Source: Actinoallomurus sp963799975 (GTDB taxonomy: Bacteria > Actinomycetota > Actinomycetes > Streptosporangiales > Streptosporangiaceae). Taken from it: DNA of 64,000 bases. The stretch lies in NCBI GenBank assembly GCA_963799975.1, contig CAWCZF010000006.1, positions 186,001-250,000 on the forward strand. Reading direction: 5' to 3'. A program made the translations under genes and the position numbers. The notes below the pieces were generated by a model. It was given only the letters and a program-made list of their open reading frames with translations, had not been told where the DNA came from and made no database searches. Positions 57,818 to 64,000 of the stretch are shown piece after piece (position 1 is the first letter of the stretch; every line of letters starts with the position of its first letter).

Positions 57818-60741
57818 CAGATGTCCTCCTCTTCGTGCTCGGTCGTGGTCTCCTCGGCGTCGACGCGACCCCGAAGCCAACCCTTCTGGATGGAGCTCAG
57901 CATCGTGCGGAGCTCATCGGGCGAACGCTCACCGCTCGCGGTGTCACTGACCGGTTCGACCTCGGCGCGAAGCTGTGGTGCCAGGCTCGCCTGGCGTACC
58001 CGCCGGGGGAGCGAGGGCCTGCCGCCGCCGCCGTTGCCGTCCTCGGCGGCGGCGGTCGCGGCGGGGGGCGCGGGGATCTCCTCATCGGCCGGGTCGCCGG
58101 CGGGCTCGAAGAGCGAACGCCGTCCCGGCTGCGGAGCGTCGTCGCCGGGACCGGGCATGCCCGGTCCCGGGCGGCCCTCCGCCTCGCCGCCGCGGCGACG
58201 GGGCAGCGGCGGACGCCCGGAGGTGTCGTCGTCGAGCGGCGGGCGCGCCCACTGACCGGTGCCGGAGTCGCCGAACCCGCCGTCGTACCCGGCGGTGTCC
58301 GGCACGCCCGAGCCGTACGCGTTCGTCTCGTACGGCTCCGGGTCGTGGCCGCCGGGCCCGGTGTACGGTGCCGCCGGCGGCGCGCCGGTCTCCGACGGGC
58401 CCGGGTCATAGGACGTGGCACCGCGGTCGTACCGCTGCGGGCCCGTGTCGCCCGAGCCGAAGGAGGTCACGGCGAACGCCCCGGTGTCCTTCGGGGGCTG
58501 GTAGTCGAACGCGCCGGCGTCGTAGGAACCGGGGATGCGCGGCGGTTCGTTCGCCGGGGGCGCGGCGTCGTGGCGCTGGGGGAGCCGAGGGCGGTCCGCG
58601 TACGGCAGCGGGACCGGCCCGGTGTCGCTGCGGCCGTCGTTCGCCGGGGGCGGCCCGATGGCGCCGATGGGCACCAGGGCGTCCTCGCCGCGGCGGGTCA
58701 CCGCGAGCCCGCTCGAGTCCAGCTCGCCCTGGTCGCCGCGGACCACGATCCGGTCGGGCAGCAGGACGATCGCGGTCGTCCCGCCGTACGGCGACGTGCG
58801 GAGGGTGACCTGGATGGAGTGCCGCTGGGCGAGACGGCCGACGACGAACAGGCCGAGCTGCGCGCTGTTGGACAGGTCGAAGTCCGGCGGCCGTGCCAGT
58901 TTCTCGTTGGCCTCGGCCAGCGAGAGCGGGTCCATGCTGAGGCCGCGGTCCTCCACCTCGACCGCGAAGCCGTGCGCGACGATCTGCCCGGTGACCTGCA
59001 CGGTCGTCTCGGGCGGTGAGTACAGGGTGGCGTTTTCGATCAGCTCGGCGAGCAGGTGGATGAGGTCGGCGACCGCGGTTCCGGCGATCGCCACGCGCGG
59101 CATGGTGGCCACGGTGACCCGCGCGTAGTCCTCGACCTCGGCGGCCGCGGCGCGCCCGACGTCGATGGCCGGCACCGGGTTGCGCCAGCCTCGGCCGGGC
59201 GCCTGGCCGGAGAGGATGATCAGGCCCTCCGCGTGGCGGCGCATGCGGGTGGCGAGATGGTCCAGGCGGAAGAGGTCGTCCAGCTCCTCCGGCTCGGAGA
59301 TCCGCCGCTCCATGGTGTCGAGCAGGCTGAGCTGGCGGTGCAGCAGCGTCTGGTTGCGGCGCGCCAAGTTGAGGAAGACCTCGCTGATGCTGCGCCGCAG
59401 CGTCGCCTCCTCGACCGCGCCCTGGATCGCCGTACGGCGCGCGGCGTTGAACGCCTGGCCGACCTCGTCGATCTCGCGGGTGCTGAACGACAGCGGCGGC
59501 GCCTCGGCAGCGACGTCGACCTCCTCGCCGCGGCGCAGGCGCCGGATGACCCGGGGCAGCCGCTCGTTGGCCAGGTCGAGCGCCGCGCGGCGCAGGCCGG
59601 TCAGCTCGCGGATGACCGATCGGCCGACCCACAGCGACAGGATCAGCGAGGCGATCACCGCGACCAGGCCGAGCGCGCCGGCGAGGATCACGCGCAGGAT
59701 GATGCCGTCAGCGATCGGCTTGGCGCGGTCGGCGGCGGCCGCGGTCGAGACGAGTTCGAGGCCGCGGAACCGCGTGAGCACCGAGGAGGCGGTCGTCTTC
59801 CACTCGGTCTGCGTCGCGGCCGTCGTCCTGGTGTCGAACGGCATCGCCGTCATCGCGGGGTCGCCGGTCATGCCGGCGGCCGGCCGTGCCACCGGGAGGT
59901 GGTCGGTGAAGCGGTTCTCCATCGCCAGGAGCCGGATGTACTCCGGCGTGGTGATGATCCGCTGGTAGAGGACGCGGTCGTCGGGGCGCAGGTCGGGCAC
60001 CAGGTCGGCGTACAGGTTCCGCTGGGTGCCGACGAGCTTGGTGAACTGCACGTGCTCGGGGAAGCTCAGCCGGCCCGCCGCGAGCGCGCCGGACAGCAGG
60101 CCGTCCTCCTCCGACAGCACCTCGCGGGCGCGGGCGAGCGCCACCTGCGTGCTCGCGTCCTTGGTCACTCCGGGGTCGCTCAGCGTGGCCAGCGAGGACT
60201 GGAGCTGGTTGATCGTGGTGATCGCGGACGTGTAGCGCGAGAACGCCTGGGCCCGGGTCATCGCGCCGGAGTCGAGCGCCCGGCGGCGCGCCGGCAGGTT
60301 GTCCAGGTAGTCCTGGATGTCCTTGGTCCAGCCGCGCGCCTGGGGGGTGATCACCTTCTGGGTGTTCGGGTCGACGGCCAGCCGGCGGAACTGGTCGGAC
60401 TGCCGGTCGGTGACCAGGCGTGCCGACTCCATGGTGGCCCGGTCGCCCTCGGTCTTGCTGCCGAGGAAGACCAGGGACAGCCGGCGTTCCTGCTGGAGCG
60501 CGCTGCCGAGCGCGCCGGAGGGGTAGCCGAGGTGATCCTGGATGGTGTTCACGTGCCGTAGGTTCAGGCCGTCACCGAGCGTGATGCTCGCGGCGAACGC
60601 CCACAGCGCGCTCAGCGACACGAGCGGAACGATCAGCAGCAGAATGATCTTGAATCGAACCGACCGGAAGATACGGCCGGCCGGAATCCGCGACGGTCGC
60701 TGACTGACATCTGATCCCACTCGACGGTCTTTGGATTGCAC
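57817..60741 (-). CDS. cvnA: Conservon nitrate-sensing-type sensor kinase-like protein (CvnA)
   Basis: The 974-residue protein has a membrane segment at about 31-52, an extracytoplasmic NIT-like helical domain (about 70-330), a second membrane segment (about 348-372), a HAMP-like region and a GHKL ATPase (about 545-660) with an N box ELIENATLYSPPET and a G2-like GLFVVGRLAQRH. No canonical phosphoacceptor His box is evident. The C-terminal 300 residues are a disordered Gly/Pro/Asp-rich tail. GTG start at 60741. The operon order CvnA-B-C-D is standard. Confidence 0.85.
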   Translation of the reverse strand: MQSKDRRVGSDVSQRPSRIPAGRIFRSVRFKIILLLIVPLVSLSALWAFAASITLGDGLNLRHVNTIQDHLGYPSGALGSALQQERRLSLVFLGSKTEGDRATMESARLVTDRQSDQFRRLAVDPNTQKVITPQARGWTKDIQDYLDNLPARRRALDSGAMTRAQAFSRYTSAITTINQLQSSLATLSDPGVTKDASTQVALARAREVLSEEDGLLSGALAAGRLSFPEHVQFTKLVGTQRNLYADLVPDLRPDDRVLYQRIITTPEYIRLLAMENRFTDHLPVARPAAGMTGDPAMTAMPFDTRTTAATQTEWKTTASSVLTRFRGLELVSTAAAADRAKPIADGIILRVILAGALGLVAVIASLILSLWVGRSVIRELTGLRRAALDLANERLPRVIRRLRRGEEVDVAAEAPPLSFSTREIDEVGQAFNAARRTAIQGAVEEATLRRSISEVFLNLARRNQTLLHRQLSLLDTMERRISEPEELDDLFRLDHLATRMRRHAEGLIILSGQAPGRGWRNPVPAIDVGRAAAAEVEDYARVTVATMPRVAIAGTAVADLIHLLAELIENATLYSPPETTVQVTGQIVAHGFAVEVEDRGLSMDPLSLAEANEKLARPPDFDLSNSAQLGLFVVGRLAQRHSIQVTLRTSPYGGTTAIVLLPDRIVVRGDQGELDSSGLAVTRRGEDALVPIGAIGPPPANDGRSDTGPVPLPYADRPRLPQRHDAAPPANEPPRIPGSYDAGAFDYQPPKDTGAFAVTSFGSGDTGPQRYDRGATSYDPGPSETGAPPAAPYTGPGGHDPEPYETNAYGSGVPDTAGYDGGFGDSGTGQWARPPLDDDTSGRPPLPRRRGGEAEGRPGPGMPGPGDDAPQPGRRSLFEPAGDPADEEIPAPPAATAAAEDGNGGGGRPSLPRRVRQASLAPQLRAEVEPVSDTASGERSPDELRTMLSSIQKGWLRGRVDAEETTTEHEEEDI

Positions 60742-61036
60742 CGCGACAGGCTCGACTTTCGGTTGGACGGAGGGGGACCCCGATGGACGGATGAGACACC
60801 CAAAGCGAACGCGCAGGACTCTACTACGCAGGCGTCTGACGTCCGGCCATGTCCGTAAATATCACTTCAAGAAGCGTTTGGGTGGTCTGAGATCTGCTTC
60901 GTCGGCCGGTGGGGTAATCGCTGGTGACACGCCCTGTAATGGGTCGGTTGCCTCCGGTCTGTCCGAGATACAAATAACGGACGTTCAGTGACAACGACCC
61001 CACGCGTCACGCTGGCAACCCCTAGACTCCGCCATC
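60742..61036. other. Divergent intergenic region
   Basis: This 295-bp gap separates the conservon (-) from the CbiX-like gene (+). It should contain both promoters. No tRNA, hairpin or open gene was recognised. Confidence 0.4.
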
Positions 61037-61861
61037 GTGATCTATGACGACCAGCCCCCGGAGACGCTGCCCGTACGCGGGCGCTCTCCGCTGCCCAGCG
61101 GCCGACACCGCAGGCCGGCGTCCGCCGATCTTCCGCCGGACGCTCCCGTCCTCGTGCTGGCGGTCCCCGGAGACAGACCGGACGTCGCCGACGAGATCGC
61201 CTCGCTCACCCGCGCCGCGCGCGCCGAACTCGACGTACGGGTCGCGCCCCTCGCCGGCCCGGCGTTCGACGACGTGCTGCGGGGCCTGCCCGGCGACCGC
61301 ACCGCCGTCGTGGTGCCGCTGATCACCGGCCCGCACCCGCGCATGTACCAGGACATCCAGGCTGGCCTGGAGCGTACCGGCGTGCGCGCCACGGTCACCG
61401 ACCCGCTCGGCCCGCACCCGCTCCTCGCCGAGGCCCTGCACGTACGGCTCGCCGACGCCGGCCTCGCACGCGCCGACCGCATCCGGCAGTTCAGCATCGG
61501 CGCCGCGGTCGACGGCGTGATCGTGGCCGCCATCGGCGGCGTGCGGGCCGCGCAGGAGGCCGACATGACCGCGGTGCTCCTCGCCGCGCGGCTCGCCGTC
61601 CCGGTGATCGCGGCCGCGGTCGACGGCCCGCCGACCGTGGCGGACGCCGTGGGGCGGCTGCGCGAGGCCGGTGCGCAGCGGCTCGCCATCGCGCCGTACG
61701 TGATCGGCCCCGAACTCGACCACGAACAGCTCGCCAAGCTCGCCGCCGAGGCCGGGCTGGGCTGCGGCGCACCGCTGGGCGCGCACAGCTCGGTGGTCCG
61801 GCTCATCAATCTCCGCTACGAGGTGGCCCTGGAAGCGGCCGCCGGCGAGGAACGCCCATGA
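61037..61861 (+). CDS. CbiX/sirohydrochlorin-chelatase-like protein
   Basis: The 274-residue protein has two CbiX-like halves: VLVLAVPGDRPDVADEIASLT (about 37-58), VVVPLITGPHPRMYQDIQAGL with the metal-binding His (about 90-112), and a second copy with RLAIAPYVIGPELDHEQLAKLA. Such enzymes put cobalt or iron into tetrapyrroles. The N-terminal 35 residues are Arg/Pro-rich and extra. Its stop overlaps the ATG of the next gene by 4 bp (ATGA), joining it to a transporter operon, an odd pairing. Start GTG at 61037. Confidence 0.7.
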   Translation: MIYDDQPPETLPVRGRSPLPSGRHRRPASADLPPDAPVLVLAVPGDRPDVADEIASLTRAARAELDVRVAPLAGPAFDDVLRGLPGDRTAVVVPLITGPHPRMYQDIQAGLERTGVRATVTDPLGPHPLLAEALHVRLADAGLARADRIRQFSIGAAVDGVIVAAIGGVRAAQEADMTAVLLAARLAVPVIAAAVDGPPTVADAVGRLREAGAQRLAIAPYVIGPELDHEQLAKLAAEAGLGCGAPLGAHSSVVRLINLRYEVALEAAAGEERP

Positions 61862-63030
61862 GATCGACGCGGCTCGCCTGCGTGGCCGCGCTCGTGCTCG
61901 CCCTCGGCGCCTGCGGCAGTGGCGACACCGGCGGCCGGCAGGCGGCCGCGCCGCGGATCGCCGCGCAGCAGGAGATCGGTGCCTCCGAGGGACGCCTCAA
62001 CCTCGTCATATGGGCGGGCTACGCGGAGAACGGGTCGACGGACAAGTCGGTCGACTGGGTCCGCCCGTTCGAGCGCCGGACCGGCTGCCACGTCACCGCC
62101 AAGGTGGCCGACACGTCCGACTCGATGGTCGCGCTGATGAAGTCCGGGCAGTACGACGGCGTCTCGGCCTCCGGCGACGCCTCGCTGCGTCTCATCTACG
62201 GCGGCACCGTCGCGCCGGTGAACACCAACCTGCTGCGCAACTACGGCGACGTCGCCGCGTACCTGCGCAACCAGCCGTACAACTCGGTCAAGGGCCAGAT
62301 GTACGGCATGCCGCACGGCTACGGCGCGAACTACCTCGCCTACCGTACGGACAAGTTCGTGCAGAAGCCCACGTCGTGGAGCGTCATCTGGGACGGCAAG
62401 TCGGCGGCCGCCGACCACGTCGTCGACTACGACTCACCGATCTACATCGCCGACGCCGCGCTCTACCTCAAGGCGCACCGGCCCGACCTGAAGATCACCG
62501 ACGTGTACGAGCTGACGCAGGAGCAGTTCGACGCGGCCGCCGGTCTGCTGAGGAAGCAGCGGCCCAACGTCAACCAGTACTGGTCGAACTACCTCGATGA
62601 GATCCAGTCGTTCAAGGCGGCCGACAACTACGCCGGGACGGCGTGGCAGGTGACCGCCAACCTCGCCAAGTCCGAGGGCGCGCCCATCGCGACGACCATC
62701 CCGGACGAGGGCGCGACCGGCTGGTCCGACACCTGGATGATCGCCACGCGAGCCGAGCATCCGAACTGCATGTACAAGTGGATGAACTGGATCAGCGCAC
62801 CCAAGGTGCAGGCCGCGGTCGCGCAGTGGTTCGGCGAGGCGCCGGCCAACCCGAAGGCGTGCAAGTACGCCGCGAAGGGCTTCTGCTCGGAGTTCCACGT
62901 CGGTGACGTGGACTTCTACCGTCGCCTCGCCTTCTGGAAGACTCCCGTAGCGGACTGCGGCGACTCACGCGGCGCCGTCTGCGTCGACTACTCAAAATGG
63001 ACCGAGCTCTGGTCGCAGATCAAGGGTTGA
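61858..63030 (+). CDS. ABC transporter substrate-binding lipoprotein, polyamine-type
   Basis: The 390-residue precursor has a lipobox LGAC (about 16-19) and the PotD-like pattern LNLVIWAGYAENG, CHVTAKVADTSDSMVALM, MYGMPHGYGANYLAYRTD and later ATTIPDEGATGWSDTWMIA. It should bind spermidine, putrescine or a similar ligand outside the membrane. It is followed at once by the ATPase gene. Confidence 0.85.
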   Translation: MRSTRLACVAALVLALGACGSGDTGGRQAAAPRIAAQQEIGASEGRLNLVIWAGYAENGSTDKSVDWVRPFERRTGCHVTAKVADTSDSMVALMKSGQYDGVSASGDASLRLIYGGTVAPVNTNLLRNYGDVAAYLRNQPYNSVKGQMYGMPHGYGANYLAYRTDKFVQKPTSWSVIWDGKSAAADHVVDYDSPIYIADAALYLKAHRPDLKITDVYELTQEQFDAAAGLLRKQRPNVNQYWSNYLDEIQSFKAADNYAGTAWQVTANLAKSEGAPIATTIPDEGATGWSDTWMIATRAEHPNCMYKWMNWISAPKVQAAVAQWFGEAPANPKACKYAAKGFCSEFHVGDVDFYRRLAFWKTPVADCGDSRGAVCVDYSKWTELWSQIKG

Positions 63031-63031
63031 C

Positions 63032-64000
63032 ATGAAGACCAACGAGAACGGCGATGGATCGTCGGCCGTGAGTCTGCGCGAGGTGCGCAAGACGTTCGGC
63101 GACGTCACCGCCGTGGACGGCGTCGACCTCGACGTAGCCGACGGCGAGTTCTTCGCGATGCTCGGCCCGTCCGGCTCCGGCAAGACGACCGTCCTGCGGA
63201 TGATCGCCGGCTTCGAGACGCCGACCGAGGGCCGCGTGCACCTCGGCGGCCGCGACGTCACCCGGCAGGCGCCGTTCGACCGCGACGTCAACACGGTCTT
63301 CCAGGACTACGCCCTGTTCCCGCACATGAACGTCCTGGCCAACGTGGAGTACGGACTCAAGGTCAAGAAGGTCCCCGCGAAGGAGCGCCGCGAACGCGCC
63401 CGGCGGGCGCTGGAGACCGTACGCCTCCAGGGTTTCGACAAGCGCAGGCCGGGCCAGCTCTCCGGCGGGCAGCGGCAGCGCGTCGCGCTCGCCCGCGCGC
63501 TGGTCAACCGGCCCAAGGTGCTGCTGCTGGACGAGCCGCTCGGCGCCCTCGACCTCAAGCTCCGCGAGGAGATGCAGGTCGAGCTGAAGGCCATCCAGCG
63601 GCAGATCGGCATCACCTTCCTGTTCGTCACGCACGACCAGGAAGAGGCGCTGACGATGAGCGACCGGGTCGCGGTGTTCAACGCGGGCCGGATCGAACAG
63701 GTCGGGACGCCCGCGGAGGTCTACGAACGGCCGGCCACCTCCTTCGTGGCCGGGTTCGTCGGCACCTCCAACCTCATCGAGGGTGAGGCGGCCCGCACCG
63801 TACTCGGCCGGGAGGGCGTCTACAGCGTCCGCCCGGAGAAGCTTCGCGTCGACACCGAACTCGACGCGGAACTGCCCGAAGGCGAACACTCCGCGATCGG
63901 CACGGTCGCGGAGGTCGTCTACGCGGGGGCGGCCACCCGATTCGTCGTGGACCTCGACGCGGGCGGCCGGCTGGTGGCCATGCAGCAGAATCTGCAGACC
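63032..64000 (+). CDS. ABC transporter ATP-binding protein, polyamine-type (3' end outside window)
   Basis: The frame is open to the last base (323 codons seen), and it continues past the window. Present are Walker A GPSGSGKTT, the Q-loop region FQDYALFPHMNV, signature LSGGQRQR, Walker B VLLLDEPLGALD and switch His in THDQEEAL, then the start of a TOBE-like domain (SVRPEKLRV). It is PotA-like. It starts 1 bp after the binding-protein stop with an AAGGG ribosome site; membrane components should follow downstream. Confidence 0.9.
   Translation, partial: MKTNENGDGSSAVSLREVRKTFGDVTAVDGVDLDVADGEFFAMLGPSGSGKTTVLRMIAGFETPTEGRVHLGGRDVTRQAPFDRDVNTVFQDYALFPHMNVLANVEYGLKVKKVPAKERRERARRALETVRLQGFDKRRPGQLSGGQRQRVALARALVNRPKVLLLDEPLGALDLKLREEMQVELKAIQRQIGITFLFVTHDQEEALTMSDRVAVFNAGRIEQVGTPAEVYERPATSFVAGFVGTSNLIEGEAARTVLGREGVYSVRPEKLRVDTELDAELPEGEHSAIGTVAEVVYAGAATRFVVDLDAGGRLVAMQQNLQT

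Noticed and set aside
1..64000. CRISPR array, tRNA, rRNA, transposase or phage genes
   Set aside because: I found no regular spaced repeats, no tRNA-like arm sequences and no integrase, transposase or phage structural motif by reading; a tool search could still find a weak one.

Overview
The window is 64 kb of very GC-rich chromosome with strong third-position G/C bias, GTG and TTG starts, several DUF397/XRE-DUF5753/anti-sigma-like ATPase modules, a mycothiol-type DinB enzyme, a four-gene conservon (sensor kinase, roadblock, DUF742, small GTPase) and c-di-AMP riboswitches on cell-wall hydrolase genes. This points to a mycelial actinomycete. The gene content and the frequent CGTACG words suggest Streptosporangiales/Thermomonosporaceae (Actinomadura, Actinoallomurus and relatives). 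The genus is an inference. About 68 protein genes or gene pieces were recognised; no rRNA, tRNA, IS transposase or CRISPR array was seen.

Layout. 1-2352: the 3' end of sbcC, an AT-rich island with one WXG100-like gene, and a second diverged copy of the sbcC 3' end. 2494-6513: two tandem secreted paralogues, then a regulatory cluster (DUF397 proteins, MerR/BldC-like HTH, small protein, HATPase, XRE-DUF5753 regulator). 6503-10181: sugar locus (GH47 glycosidase, MFS exporter/importer, divergent LacI regulator with twin operators). 10274-25636: housekeeping and metabolic singles (Uma2, aldo-keto reductase, SBP56, orphan E1-alpha, GroES-like, glucodextranase, Baeyer-Villiger-type monooxygenase, DD-carboxypeptidase, SDR, trypsin-like protease). 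25667-27449: MarR and divergent homogentisate dioxygenase sharing a palindromic operator. 27446-32695: complete peptide-type ABC transporter. 32844-40491: thioesterase, secreted COG4315-type lipoproteins, M50 protease, DegT-like aminotransferase, TPR/F420-ligase-like fusion, class II DAHP synthase. 40503-43075: NlpC/P60 and CHAP hydrolases, each preceded by a c-di-AMP (ydaO-type) riboswitch.

44550-54727 is the most unusual part: one tightly packed six-gene minus-strand operon, in transcription order GrpE-like, Hsp70, an 845-residue fibronectin-III-rich protein, a zinc-ribbon GTPase, a GAP1-like protein and a membrane-anchored zinc-ribbon GTPase. Genes abut or overlap by 1 bp nearly throughout. 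It resembles the GTPase/GAP1 class of predicted NTP-dependent conflict or signalling systems, with a dedicated chaperone pair added. I propose it as the system worth studying.

54929-64000: a WS/DGAT acyltransferase convergent with the conservon, then a CbiX-like chelatase overlapping a polyamine-type ABC transporter whose ATPase runs off the end of the window.
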